Both the position numbers and the translations under genes were made by a program. From assembly GCF_900107695.1 (NCBI RefSeq), contig NZ_FNQP01000007.1, forward strand, positions 1 to 56,115: a stretch of DNA of 56,115 nucleotides, written 5' to 3'. This DNA is from Thiothrix caldifontis (GTDB taxonomy: Bacteria > Pseudomonadota > Gammaproteobacteria > Thiotrichales > Thiotrichaceae). Below are positions 46,129-55,471 of the stretch, in pieces (position 1 is the stretch's first letter; every line of letters starts with the position of its first letter). The notes under the pieces are model-generated. The model ran no database searches and was not told the DNA's origin. It was given only the letters and a program-made list of their open reading frames with translations.

Positions 46129-46352
46129 CACCGCAATCACATCGCCGCCAATGCAGCCAGCAGCCCCACCACCGCTCTTGGTCTCCATTTTTGATGGGGC
46201 AGATCATGACGCATGAAATAAGCTATTAGGATGAGTGCGGCTATCGTATTTCCACTACCGATTGACATGATACAGTCTTTTCAAGCGTGGATAGCAGGCC
46301 AAAATAAACATTCCGATAATCCACTAAATCTCCGTAACTGCTGAGTGATGCC

Positions 46353-47186
46353 ATGCGTTATCTAAAAACTTGCTTGTTACTGCTGTCATTGTTGTTACTG
46401 CTTAGCCCCATGCGCTTACAAGCCTTTGTGGCTCCGGCACAAGTACAAGTCGAAAGCGAGTGGGGGGATGCCAATCCAGATGATGTCAAAGCGGTCTTAA
46501 ACTCCGTAGTCGAAGCTATTTCACCCTATATGGCAGGGCGTACCTTTGGCAATATCATTGTCAGAAACGACAAGAGCGGCCCTATTTCCCTGTACGAAAA
46601 AAGCCCTAACGACGAATACATCGTCTTGTTAAATGTTAATGGGCGTTACTGGGCGCAACTCGCTTACCAGTTTTCCCATGAAATGTGCCACTTAATGTCA
46701 AACTATGACCTTGCTCCCAATAACATTACCCGCCAGCAATGGCTTGAAGAATCACTCTGCGAAGCCTTTAGCTTATTTGCTTTGGAAAAAATGGCACAAC
46801 AGTGGGCAACCGACCCGCCTTACCCGCATTGGCAGGAATATGCTTCCAAGTTTACCGAATACCAGCAAGATATGTTCAAGCAAGCACATCGCCAGCTTCC
46901 TAAAAGCATGAAGTTGCCCAAGTGGTATCAGGCGTATGCCAAAACGCTGAGCGCCGACCCTTATGCCCAAGGGCGTGATCTCAACGAACTGGTTGCCAAC
47001 CAGTTATTACCTATTTTTACAGAACAACCGGAAGCATGGACAACGCTCAATTATTTAAATCTGGGCGATGACAGTGATGATAAGTCATTGCGTAAGTACC
47101 TGACAGATTGGGAAAATAACCTCCCATCCAAGTGGCAGCCAACTGTTGAAGAAATTCAGCAAATACTCATAAAGCCTGCACAATAA
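46353..47186 (+). CDS. Secreted protein with HExxH metallopeptidase motif
   Basis: 277 residues with a signal peptide (first 24 residues). The zinc motif H109-E110-M-C-H113 lies in QFSHEMCHLMSN, and a probable third ligand, E133 or E137, falls in WLEESLCEAFS, as in gluzincin-type peptidases. Residues 140-277 are helical. Function and substrate are unknown; it may process envelope proteins. Confidence 0.72.
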   Translation: MRYLKTCLLLLSLLLLLSPMRLQAFVAPAQVQVESEWGDANPDDVKAVLNSVVEAISPYMAGRTFGNIIVRNDKSGPISLYEKSPNDEYIVLLNVNGRYWAQLAYQFSHEMCHLMSNYDLAPNNITRQQWLEESLCEAFSLFALEKMAQQWATDPPYPHWQEYASKFTEYQQDMFKQAHRQLPKSMKLPKWYQAYAKTLSADPYAQGRDLNELVANQLLPIFTEQPEAWTTLNYLNLGDDSDDKSLRKYLTDWENNLPSKWQPTVEEIQQILIKPAQ

Positions 47187-47211
47187 ACCTTTCTTCGGAA
47201 AAAGGTTTTTT
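47185..47211 (+). terminator. Rho-independent terminator
   Basis: AAACCTTT pairs with AAAGGTTT across a C-TTCG-G tetraloop, followed by a run of T (TTTTTT). It overlaps the stop of the HExxH-protein gene. Confidence 0.8.
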
Positions 47212-47319
47212 GACCCATAGAATAATTGTATTATATCCTATATAAAAATCTGAACTTTCAAATACTCTGTCCGTCATAAATAGCAATAACAGTGGATAGG
47301 GATATATAGGGTGTACGCG

Positions 47320-47856
47320 ATGAACAAGAAACCTCTGTTGCTTTTATTAGCAATTACCATTTTTATGATCGGTTACTGGATACCGGAAGACCGTCATGTG
47401 CCGGTAGCAAGCGCCAAGTCTTATAAGGGCAACCCAACGGTTTACGCCTATAAAGTGGGTGGGTTTGATGCGCACAAAGGCATTAATATTTTTGCTGACC
47501 AAGGTGCTCCCGTAGAAGCTGTGACCAGCGGGTTAGTCATCTACAGTGAAGATACAACGCGAGGTGATAATTCTGTGTGGGTTTTGGGTGCAAAATGGCG
47601 CTTACATCACTATGCCAACTTGGGTACGGTTGCGGTGAAACCGGCTTCTTGGGTTAAAACAGGCGAGAAAATAGGCTCGTTGGGTGCTGCCAAACAAGCT
47701 AAATCTGCTGCTAACTTGTATTACTCTATCCGCAGTCTGCCACCATTAGTAACTGGCTGGAAAGCCGAACAACCATTAGGTTTGGATCAAGTCTTTTACG
47801 TCAATCCCCACGAATTTTTAACAGACTACCAAAACGACTTAAAACCAACCCAATAA
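47320..47856 (+). CDS. M23 (LytM)-fold protein with degenerate zinc site
   Basis: 178 residues from the ATG at 47320 (AGGGTG upstream). It has one N-terminal membrane segment (5-20) and an M23 fold (residues 45-150). The first motif HxGxD reads HKGINIFA: H52 is kept but the Asp is Asn (N56). The catalytic YAHL site reads YANL (N100). The final HLHF motif reads NLYY (N132, Y134). Two of the three zinc ligands and the catalytic histidine are therefore lost, as in regulatory LytM proteins such as EnvC or NlpD. It probably cannot cut peptidoglycan itself. Confidence 0.75.
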   Translation: MNKKPLLLLLAITIFMIGYWIPEDRHVPVASAKSYKGNPTVYAYKVGGFDAHKGINIFADQGAPVEAVTSGLVIYSEDTTRGDNSVWVLGAKWRLHHYANLGTVAVKPASWVKTGEKIGSLGAAKQAKSAANLYYSIRSLPPLVTGWKAEQPLGLDQVFYVNPHEFLTDYQNDLKPTQ

Positions 47857-48037
47857 AAATGTGTTTTCTCTCTCCATCTGCTGAGCCAAACGGGTTTTGA
47901 TCATCGACAGTCGCCTTGATGGGCTTAGGTGACAGTAGTGTGGTGTTTTGCTCTACCTACGAGGGTGCTACAATCTTTCCCCTATTCGCGGGTGCAGCCG
48001 TGGGGCGACCCGTATTCCTTGTTTGACGGAGTTTGTG

Positions 48038-49162
48038 ATGGTAAAGGTTGGTTTTGTCGGTTGGCGCGGTATGGTCGGTTCGGTACTGATGGAACGGATG
48101 CGTGCGGAAAACGATTTTCAGGGCTTTGAGCCGGTATTTTTCACCACCTCGCAGTCCGGCAAGCCCGGCCCTGATGTCGGCATGGGTGCAAAACCGCTTG
48201 AAGACGCGATGAATATCGACAAACTGGCGGAAATGGACATTATCCTCTCCTGCCAAGGCGGTGATTACACCAATGCGGTGTACACCCCCCTTCGCGCTCG
48301 CTGGAACGGCTACTGGATTGACGCAGCTTCCACCCTGCGCATGGCAGATGACGCGATCATTGTGCTCGACCCGGTAAACCGTAACGTGATCGACGCGGGC
48401 TTGCAAAGCGGCGTCAAGAATTACATCGGCGGCAACTGCACCGTTTCTCTGATGCTGATGGCCTTGGGTGGCTTGTTTGAAAAAGGGCTGGTCGAATGGA
48501 TTAGTTCCATGACTTATCAAGCTGCTTCCGGTGCGGGCGCGAAAAACATGCGCGAATTGCTCACGCAAATGGGTGAATTGAATGGCGAAGTCGGCGATTT
48601 GCTGGCAGACCCAGCCTCTGCGATTCTCGACATTGACACCAAAGTCACCGCGAAATTGAATGACGGCACGCTTTCCACCGCGAACTTTGGCGCACCGCTG
48701 GCAGGCAGCCTGATCCCCTGGATCGACAAGCTGTGGGAAAATGGTCAAACCAAGGAAGAGTGGAAAGGCATTGCCGAAACCAACAAAATCCTCGGCAAAA
48801 CCGCTGCGAACCTCATCCCCGTGGATGGTCAGTGTGTACGAATCGGCGCAATGCGTTGCCATTCGCAAGGTTTCACCATCAAGCTTACGCAAGATTTGCC
48901 ACTGGCTGAAATTGAAAGCATTATCGCCAGCCATAACGAGTGGGTTAAGGTCATTCCGAATGACAAAGAAGCCACCTTACACGGTCTGACACCAGTACAA
49001 GCCTCTGGCACGTTGACCATTCCGGTCGGGCGTATCCGCAAAATGAACCTAGGGCCGGAATACCTCACTGCCTTCACCGTCGGTGACCAATTGCTATGGG
49101 GTGCGGCTGAACCGGTGCGCCGGATGCTGAAAATTGCACTGGAACACATGAGCAACGCTTAA
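48038..49162 (+). CDS. asd: Aspartate-semialdehyde dehydrogenase
   Basis: 374 residues from the ATG at 48038. NADP-binding motif [17 protein letters not shown] is at the N-terminus; active-site C134 lies in [11 protein letters not shown] (C135 in E. coli) and a catalytic His in [12 protein letters not shown]. It reduces aspartyl phosphate to aspartate semialdehyde for lysine, threonine, methionine and diaminopimelate synthesis. A TACAAT box about 70 bases upstream may be the promoter. Confidence 0.95.
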   Translation: MVKVGFVGWRGMVGSVLMERMRAENDFQGFEPVFFTTSQSGKPGPDVGMGAKPLEDAMNIDKLAEMDIILSCQGGDYTNAVYTPLRARWNGYWIDAASTLRMADDAIIVLDPVNRNVIDAGLQSGVKNYIGGNCTVSLMLMALGGLFEKGLVEWISSMTYQAASGAGAKNMRELLTQMGELNGEVGDLLADPASAILDIDTKVTAKLNDGTLSTANFGAPLAGSLIPWIDKLWENGQTKEEWKGIAETNKILGKTAANLIPVDGQCVRIGAMRCHSQGFTIKLTQDLPLAEIESIIASHNEWVKVIPNDKEATLHGLTPVQASGTLTIPVGRIRKMNLGPEYLTAFTVGDQLLWGAAEPVRRMLKIALEHMSNA

Positions 49163-49292
49163 TAACTAGTGGAAACCCTAAGCATCTCCTGTTAGTTCTT
49201 ATGAGTAATGTCATGATTTATCTAGGCTTAATCACCTATGATTTACAGGAGATTAAACACCAAGCAAAGTATCACTACAGGAGGCTGTCCCC

Positions 49293-49739
49293 ATGATTTC
49301 ATACATGGAGCTCAATGAGCAAAACCACAAAATTACTGAACTGTCCAATGTGTTAAGTTACCTGATTAACGAACGTTCCATGTGTGATACCGAAGTATCC
49401 TGTGAGTTGTTTTTCCGTTATGTTGAGCTGGTAAAAGAGCACTTGGAAACCGAAGAGCGCGAGTTATACCAGTTGTTATTAATGGACAGCGACAACGATG
49501 CCCGCAATACCGGGCGCAAATTCCTGTCCGGTTCGGGCGAAATCAAGCGGGTCTTCGGGCAATATTTGAAACGCTGGTGCAAAGGCAAAGAACTGCGCAT
49601 TCGCGATCATGAAGCGTTTATCCGCGATACCCGCGAGATTTTTGCGCTGGTGATTCGCCGCATTGACGACGAAATCGTGCATTTATACCCGACGTTATTG
49701 CACAACGGGTATTTGCCGATGAAGGCGCAAGCGGCTTAA
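49293..49739 (+). CDS. Hemerythrin-like protein
   Basis: 148 residues; start preceded by an ACAGGAGG ribosome site. Four helices carry the expected metal-binding residues of an HHE-type diiron protein: H12, H50 with E54 (HLETEE), H106 in RDHEAF, and E127/H130 in DDEIVHLYP. It may bind oxygen or iron, or sense them. It lies alone between asd and a convergent operon. Confidence 0.7.
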   Translation: MISYMELNEQNHKITELSNVLSYLINERSMCDTEVSCELFFRYVELVKEHLETEERELYQLLLMDSDNDARNTGRKFLSGSGEIKRVFGQYLKRWCKGKELRIRDHEAFIRDTREIFALVIRRIDDEIVHLYPTLLHNGYLPMKAQAA

Positions 49740-49751
49740 TGATAGGTGTCG

Positions 49752-49772
49752 GTGAGGGGGCTTTCCCCTCAC
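49752..49772. terminator. Stem-loop between convergent genes
   Basis: GTGAGGGG (49752-49759) pairs perfectly with CCCCTCAC (49765-49772) around a five-base loop. There is no clear T-run; the convergent position supports a shared terminator. Confidence 0.45.
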
Positions 49773-50779
49773 TCGGTTGTCCATTTAAATGATAACGTGC
49801 CAATCACCAGAAACAGCGCTGCCATTGCTACCAATACCAGTAATTGCACACCAATGTCCGCCAAGCCCGCCCCATCCAGCATAATCGCCCGCGCTGCACT
49901 GAGGATGTGGGTCAATGGTGACAGTTGACTCACCCATTGCATCACTGGGTTAGTGCCTTCCATCGAAAACCATACCCCCGACAACACCATCATTGGCCAA
50001 GTCAGCAGGTTGAGTAAACCGCCCGCCAATTCCTCGCTGCTCACCCGTGCGGCGACCACCAAGCTCAGCGCAATCAGGGTAAACGCCCCCAATACCAGCA
50101 CCAATAACAAATTCCAATAACTGCCTTCCATCGTGAAATGCATGAACAGGTTAGTGCCGGTAAACACAATCGTGGTCACGACGACGACCAGTGCCAAACG
50201 TGAAGCAATTTGCGCCAATAGGAATTCAGTGGCACTCAAAGGCGTGGCATTCAGGCGTTTCAAATAACCGCTTTTGCGGTAGCGCACGATCACAAAGCCC
50301 ACGCCAAACAAGCAACTGAACATCAGGTTCATCCCCAAAATGCCGGGAACCACCCAATCGACGTAGCGGATTTCTGCACCCTGCACACTTTGTGGCTGCA
50401 ACGCTGTACCGCCGCTGTGTTGCAACAGCTTTTCCAGAAAATAACCGTTTTGCGAATCGCTATTGATCCAATACCGGGCGGATTCGTCACGTAAATCCAG
50501 CAGCATATCGACCTGATGCCGCCCGACTTTGCGCACGGTGGCATCCACCGCATCCGGCGTCACCTCATAAAACTCAACGTGTTCGGTGTGCAGAAACGGG
50601 TGTTCAGCACTTTGAGCGACCACCGCGACTTTGAACAGTGGCTGCCCATCCCCCGAAAACACAAACGCCAAGCCAAATACCAGCGCGATTGGCAAAATGA
50701 AATTCCAGCCGAGGGTGGAACGATCGCGCAAAAATTCCAGAGAGCGAGCGTAAAACGTTGCCCAAATACGCTTGATCAT
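49769..50779 (-). CDS. ABC-2 type permease
   Basis: 336 residues. An N-terminal anchor (NFILPIALVFGLAFVF), a soluble domain of about 130 residues and then five or six membrane segments match ABC-2 permeases (NatB/YhaP-like). It overlaps the ATPase gene by four bases (ATGA). The pair is the exporter half-transporter type; substrate unknown. Confidence 0.85.
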   Translation of the reverse strand: MIKRIWATFYARSLEFLRDRSTLGWNFILPIALVFGLAFVFSGDGQPLFKVAVVAQSAEHPFLHTEHVEFYEVTPDAVDATVRKVGRHQVDMLLDLRDESARYWINSDSQNGYFLEKLLQHSGGTALQPQSVQGAEIRYVDWVVPGILGMNLMFSCLFGVGFVIVRYRKSGYLKRLNATPLSATEFLLAQIASRLALVVVVTTIVFTGTNLFMHFTMEGSYWNLLLVLVLGAFTLIALSLVVAARVSSEELAGGLLNLLTWPMMVLSGVWFSMEGTNPVMQWVSQLSPLTHILSAARAIMLDGAGLADIGVQLLVLVAMAALFLVIGTLSFKWTTE

Positions 50780-51666
50780 GCGCGTAACTCCTTGCCGGTA
50801 AGCGCCAAAAACAGGTCTTCCAAGGTGCGGGGGCGTACTTGCAAACCCGCCAAGGATGCGCCGTGATGGATCAGCAATCCCAAGGTGGCATTCACGTCTT
50901 GGGTGATTATTTCCACCGTGCCGGTCACTTTATCCAGATAACGGTGCGGAATGATTTTCGCCGCCTCCGGGAAATCGCGTTCGGGCAATTCGATAATCAC
51001 GTCTTGGAAATGCGTTGCCAGCAAGGTATCGGGCGAACCGTGGGCAATGATTTTGCCGTGATCCATGATCACGATTTCGTCACACAGGTTGTACGCCTCT
51101 TCCATGTAATGCGTGGTCAGCAACACCGTTTTGTGACGGGCTTTAATCTTGTTGACCAGCTCCCAGAAGTTGAGGCGGGCTTGCGGGTCGAGTCCGGTGG
51201 TGGGTTCGTCGAGGAATACCACATCGGGGTCATTCACCAGCGCTAAGGCCAGCAACATGCGTTGGCGTTGCCCGCCAGAAAGTTTGCTGGCATCACGGTC
51301 GAGGTAATCTTCCAAGCGGCAAATCGCCACCAATTCGTCCAGCGGTAAACTGTGCGGGTATAAGCTGCTAAAAAATTTGAGGTTTTCACGTACCGTGAGG
51401 AAGTCTTGCAAGGCGGTGGACTGAAACTGAATCCCTGCTTCTTGGCGAAAGCGTGCGCCTTGTATCTCGCCTTTGTAACGAATTTCGCCCGCAGTGGGTT
51501 TGGTAATGCCTTCGAGCATTTCGATAGTGGTGGTTTTACCCGCGCCGTTTGGCCCTAGCAAGCCAAAGCAAATGCCGGGGCGCACCGCGAAGTCGATGCC
51601 ATTCACGGCATTTACGCCGGGGTAGTGTTTGTGCAGATCGCGCACTTCCAGAATCGCTTGCGTCAT
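50776..51666 (-). CDS. ABC transporter ATP-binding protein
   Basis: 296 residues from the ATG at 51666, which overlaps the MFS stop (ATGA). Walker A GPNGAGKTTT (38-47), signature LSGGQRQRM (129-137) and Walker B VVFLDEPTTGLD are all intact; the His loop is in LLTTHYMEEA. It pairs with the permease encoded immediately downstream. Confidence 0.93.
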   Translation of the reverse strand: MTQAILEVRDLHKHYPGVNAVNGIDFAVRPGICFGLLGPNGAGKTTTIEMLEGITKPTAGEIRYKGEIQGARFRQEAGIQFQSTALQDFLTVRENLKFFSSLYPHSLPLDELVAICRLEDYLDRDASKLSGGQRQRMLLALALVNDPDVVFLDEPTTGLDPQARLNFWELVNKIKARHKTVLLTTHYMEEAYNLCDEIVIMDHGKIIAHGSPDTLLATHFQDVIIELPERDFPEAAKIIPHRYLDKVTGTVEIITQDVNATLGLLIHHGASLAGLQVRPRTLEDLFLALTGKELRA

Positions 51667-52820
51667 TTGCTTGATAACTCCATTTTCCACAACAAGCCCA
51701 TGCCGACCACCATAAAGGCGGCTGCCATTAACAAACCGCCTTGGTAACTGCCGGTCGCTTCGGCAATGTAGCCGGTAATCGCGGGGGCGACGATTTGCGC
51801 CACGCCGTAACTCAAGGTCAGCCGTGCCATCGCTTTGGCAGGGTTGGCGGGGTAATAACGCCCGATGACCGTCAAGGTTAGGCTGACAATGCCGATAAAG
51901 GTTGCACCATACAGCGCGGCACTCAATACCGCTAGTAACGGATGCTGGGATAATGCGGGCAATAAAATCGACACGATTTGCCCCGCAAAGGCCAATTGCA
52001 AAGCTCGCATGTCACCCACCCGCCGCGCCACCCGATCCCACACAAAACAGGCAGGCGTGGCGGCAAGCCCCACCAATACCCATGTCCAGTTTCCCCAGCC
52101 CGTTAATGCCGGAATTTTTTCCACCATTGCCACGGTGAAGGTGGCACTGACCACAAAGCCCACACCTGCGCAAAAATACATCGCCACCATCAGCAGTAAC
52201 CAGCGGCGTGAAGGCGGCGTTTGGGTGTGGGTGGCTTGCGCCGTTGTTGGAAGCGGTTCGGGCAACCATAACCAAGCGGGAATAAACAGCAGAGCCGCCA
52301 GCAGACTGAGCGTCCACCATTGCTGCGCCCAATCCAGCGCCAAGGCACTCATGGCAACCGCCACTAACCCGGACACCAGAATACCACCGCCCAAGCCGCC
52401 GAAATGGATGCCAAGTTCGGGGCGATGTCCGTTACGCATTAACCAGTTCAGCATTAAGCCCGAACCGATCAGCAAGCCTGCGGCACTGCTCAAACCCGCG
52501 ATGTAGCGCAAAATCGACCACAGCACCATGTCTTGCGTCAGCGCCATGCCTGCAATGCTCAATACGCCAATGACCAAGCCTGCGCGGTATAACTGGTATT
52601 TGGTGTGCAAGCTGCTGATGGAGGCGGCGAGTAATGCGCCACTCATATAGCCCATGTAATTGAAGGTGGCAAGCCAGCCGCCTGCGACTTCGGTGAGCCA
52701 GGTTTCTGCCCGCATTACCGGTAGCAATGGGGTGTAGGCAAACCGCGCTAATCCCACGGTGAGGATCAGGCTGCAAATGCCTGCCAGTAATACTTTTCTT
52801 GTGTCTGTCGAACGCAGCAT
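51663..52820 (-). CDS. MFS transporter, YbfB/YjiJ type
   Basis: 385 residues, 12 hydrophobic segments. The N-terminus (LTVGLARFAYTPLLPVM) and the GGWLATFNYMGYMSGALLA segment are typical of YbfB/YjiJ-like MFS carriers. It is the first of three genes joined by ATGA overlaps with the ABC ATPase and permease, so one transcript makes two transporters. Substrate unknown; an efflux role is plausible. Confidence 0.87.
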   Translation of the reverse strand: MLRSTDTRKVLLAGICSLILTVGLARFAYTPLLPVMRAETWLTEVAGGWLATFNYMGYMSGALLAASISSLHTKYQLYRAGLVIGVLSIAGMALTQDMVLWSILRYIAGLSSAAGLLIGSGLMLNWLMRNGHRPELGIHFGGLGGGILVSGLVAVAMSALALDWAQQWWTLSLLAALLFIPAWLWLPEPLPTTAQATHTQTPPSRRWLLLMVAMYFCAGVGFVVSATFTVAMVEKIPALTGWGNWTWVLVGLAATPACFVWDRVARRVGDMRALQLAFAGQIVSILLPALSQHPLLAVLSAALYGATFIGIVSLTLTVIGRYYPANPAKAMARLTLSYGVAQIVAPAITGYIAEATGSYQGGLLMAAAFMVVGMGLLWKMELSSK

Positions 52821-52886
52821 ACCCGCACCTGATCATTGTGATTGGCCAGCGCGGATAATGGCACAAAATATTGTTGCAGTGCGCTA

Positions 52887-53231
52887 TTATTTGCTGTCCA
52901 AATGTTGAGGGCAGGCCATCAAGTGATCGAGTTTTGTGATAAGGCGCTGGCATTGCAAGGTTTGTCGTGCAGCCTGACCTTTATTGGCGCGGATATTTGC
53001 ACGGATCTTTTCAATAGCTTGCTCTATCTGATGGCAGATTAATTCAATTTCTTGAGAAGAATTGTCGATAGAGATAACAGGTGGTTTTTCAGGAACATTA
53101 TCTGACGGTAATTGTTCAGTTCCTGTTTCTGCTTCTTGAGGAGGAATCTGAACAATTACATCTGACCCACGCTGGATTGATTTTTTTCGAGAAAAAATCA
53201 ATCTATAAAGCCATTGAAAAAAAGCACTCAT
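52887..53231 (-). CDS. Small protein, last gene of the NERD operon
   Basis: 114 residues, 13 bases after the NERD gene with AAGGAAGC as ribosome site. The N-terminus (FFQWLYRLIFSRKKSI) could be an amphipathic membrane-contact helix. The C-terminal 50 residues are a helix (EIELICHQIEQAIEKIRANI). No family recognised; its position ties it to the NERD group. Confidence 0.6.
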   Translation of the reverse strand: MSAFFQWLYRLIFSRKKSIQRGSDVIVQIPPQEAETGTEQLPSDNVPEKPPVISIDNSSQEIELICHQIEQAIEKIRANIRANKGQAARQTLQCQRLITKLDHLMACPQHLDSK

Positions 53232-53244
53232 TTTATTGCTTCCT

Positions 53245-54420
53245 TTATGCTATTTCTACCTCAAGAATAGAAGCAAGTCTTGCCAGTTTTGATTTCAATA
53301 CTTGCTGATTTCTTTCGATATTGTGAAGAGAGCTTCTGAGCATTTCTTCTTCTGCCTTTAGCTTTATGGCTTTAGAGCGACTATAGAGTTCGTCTGCATC
53401 ATGTGCAGTATTGTTATTAATGCCTTGACCTAAGTTTGATACTAGGCGGCTAATCACTTCACGATGTTGATTAATAAAATCATTATTATCAATTTCTGGG
53501 GAGATTTGCTCATTAATCAAGCTGATTTCATTTTGTAAAGAACTCACGTCCTGTGATTTTTTACATTTTTCAGTCTCAAGCGAAAAATAATGCTGCAAAA
53601 TGGAATCGACTACATTTTTAATTTTAGCTTCATCAGGTTCAGCTACTGCAACAAGTTCAGTTACAGCGAAAGGTTCAGCTACTGCAACAAGTTCAGTTAC
53701 AGCGATAGGTTCAGCTACTGCAACAAGTTCAGTTACAGCGACAGGTTCAGCTACTACAACAAGTTCAGTTACAGCGACAGGTTCACGGCTTAGCATAGCT
53801 CTGACTAAGGCTTGTTGTCGGTCAGAGAGTGAAAATTGCCATGAAGGTTTAAAAAAACGTTTTAGTTTGCTCTCAAGATCCATATCATTAACATCATTAA
53901 GTAGGTCTAACTCATCTTTAAATAAAGTGTGCAGCTCGGAAATATATCCATTGCTTTTCTGAATGCTATGCTCATGCAACTGCTGCTTAGTAATGTTTGT
54001 AAGTGCAATAGCTCCCGCTAGAGGAAAAACAAGTCTTCCTCGATATGGACTATTGTCAGGATTAACCAGTTCTCTAACGTTTAAATCATTAAGCAGCTTA
54101 TCTCGTAACCGATAAAGGTAGTTATTACTTTGCTTAATTGGATGCGTTACTGGTTTTGATTCACCTAAGTGTTCATGCCTGTTTTTTATATTGAGAATAT
54201 TCTGATCTCCATTGATAATAGTGGAGATATTCCAAGATTTGACCTCGATAATCAATATTCCCAGCCTTGGCGAAAAAACAATGAAATCTGGTCGTCTGTC
54301 TTGAACATCAAGTTCATGGCATACAATACAATCATCAGGTAGTTTTTTAAGTAAGTTAAAGATTTTCTCTTCCCCGTAATTTCCGTTAAAGCAAGGGGAT
54401 TCTGGTATAAAAACTGGCAT
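53245..54420 (-). CDS. NERD-nuclease protein with minisatellite-coded linker
   Basis: 391 residues; strong ribosome site (AAGGAGG) inside the end of the previous gene. Residues 5-110 are a NERD nuclease domain (E17, D45, E59, K61 in DFIVFS and LIIEVKSW: the PD-(D/E)xK pattern). Residues 110-212 are soluble, ending with FSLSDRQQALVRAML. Residues 214-262 are four exact 12-residue repeats (VAVTELVAVAEP). Residues 265-391 are a coiled coil. NERD usually precedes a helicase; here it does not, so the helicase part may have been replaced. Likely acts on nucleic acid. Confidence 0.75.
   Translation of the reverse strand: MPVFIPESPCFNGNYGEEKIFNLLKKLPDDCIVCHELDVQDRRPDFIVFSPRLGILIIEVKSWNISTIINGDQNILNIKNRHEHLGESKPVTHPIKQSNNYLYRLRDKLLNDLNVRELVNPDNSPYRGRLVFPLAGAIALTNITKQQLHEHSIQKSNGYISELHTLFKDELDLLNDVNDMDLESKLKRFFKPSWQFSLSDRQQALVRAMLSREPVAVTELVVVAEPVAVTELVAVAEPIAVTELVAVAEPFAVTELVAVAEPDEAKIKNVVDSILQHYFSLETEKCKKSQDVSSLQNEISLINEQISPEIDNNDFINQHREVISRLVSNLGQGINNNTAHDADELYSRSKAIKLKAEEEMLRSSLHNIERNQQVLKSKLARLASILEVEIA
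53636..53784 (-). repeat. 36-bp minisatellite in the NERD gene
   Basis: GGTTCAGCTACTGCAACAAG (on +) begins at 53636, 53672, 53708 and 53744, and a partial fifth at 53780: exact period 36 with a few substitutions. The period is a multiple of three, so length changes keep the frame. Confidence 0.9.
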
Positions 54421-54421
54421 A

Positions 54422-55369
54422 TTAAACCTCCTTGTCGATTAGGTTTTCATTGATAACGTCATTGATGAGTTTGGTTTTTTCTTCAAGAGAAATGCCTGCC
54501 TTTATATTTTCAACAAGGCTCTCAAGTGCTATTGCATATTTAACTTTTATTTCAATGAAATCAACTTCGTCTTTCAATGTTTTAGTAGCGACAAGCCCAT
54601 TTTCTAACTGATGAGCTTTTATCAGTGAAAATGCATCTTCAACTTTATGAGTCACAATAGCATGATGTTTGGTATCAATGGTCGTGATAACCTTATCTAC
54701 TTCAGCATTAACAGTCATTTCATCAGGTATATCATTATCATAACTGGTTGGATTTTGATGCTCTAAAAGGCTGTAATATTCCTTGATGTCTTGACGGTAT
54801 TGCTTTATTGCGTTTCTTAGGTTTTTTCTGGATACTTTATTTTCAGATGATTGGCTAATCAGTGTATCAATGGCTTGTTTTATTTTTGCTTCAACGCTGT
54901 CCGGGTTTTGTTTAATGAAATCATCGAAGTTGAACTCTACTGCTTCTTCACTTAGTGTTTCTTCGTTTGAAGTTTCTTCTTGCGCTATTTTAGATAACTG
55001 TTTCGAGTTCTTTTTAAGTTCGCTAAAAGCAAATTTAGCCTTCAGCGTATCGGCTTTCCAAGTTTGGAATGTGTCATGATTGCCGACAAATAAGAGTATT
55101 TTCTCTTGGTCTTGGATGGCGACCACAAGACGGCATGACTTTGGTAAATCATACACATTGTATAATTTTCCTGAGATGCCTTGAATAGTGACGGTGTTTA
55201 ACTTATCAATAATAAGTGCATCATTAAAAACATCACTTTCTTGTGATTTTGCCATAATGGCTAAGGCAACCATTGCAGCACGACGGTAATCGCCATCTTT
55301 TTGGTAAAGCTTATGAATAGAATGGATAAAACCATTATGCTTATAATAGATCATTGGGGTGACACTCAT
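54422..55369 (-). CDS. Protein with a RelE-like N-terminal segment
   Basis: 315 residues. Residues about 64-104 (LYNVYDLPKSCRLVVAIQDQ, then ILLFVGNHDTFQTW) resemble the RelE/ParE-like core found at the N-terminus of some UvrD-type helicases. The rest is Glu/Lys-rich and helical. The stop is one base from the NERD start, so they are co-transcribed. The similarity is suggestive only. Confidence 0.55.
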   Translation of the reverse strand: MSVTPMIYYKHNGFIHSIHKLYQKDGDYRRAAMVALAIMAKSQESDVFNDALIIDKLNTVTIQGISGKLYNVYDLPKSCRLVVAIQDQEKILLFVGNHDTFQTWKADTLKAKFAFSELKKNSKQLSKIAQEETSNEETLSEEAVEFNFDDFIKQNPDSVEAKIKQAIDTLISQSSENKVSRKNLRNAIKQYRQDIKEYYSLLEHQNPTSYDNDIPDEMTVNAEVDKVITTIDTKHHAIVTHKVEDAFSLIKAHQLENGLVATKTLKDEVDFIEIKVKYAIALESLVENIKAGISLEEKTKLINDVINENLIDKEV

Positions 55370-55471
55370 TTTTATAAACCTAAAGCCATACTGGGGAATA
55401 TGACCTTAGGTTGAAGTTAACAATATGATCTGCTTAACGATGGCAGATTGTATTTTCAACAAGACAGAAAA

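Noticed and set aside
47857-48037. Possible lysine riboswitch upstream of asd
   Set aside because: Only one weak CGGGT/ACCCG hairpin; the conserved L-box motifs are not seen.
53590-53962. Ser/Tyr/Ala-rich frames on + opposite the NERD gene repeat
   Set aside because: Created by the 36-bp repeat read antisense.
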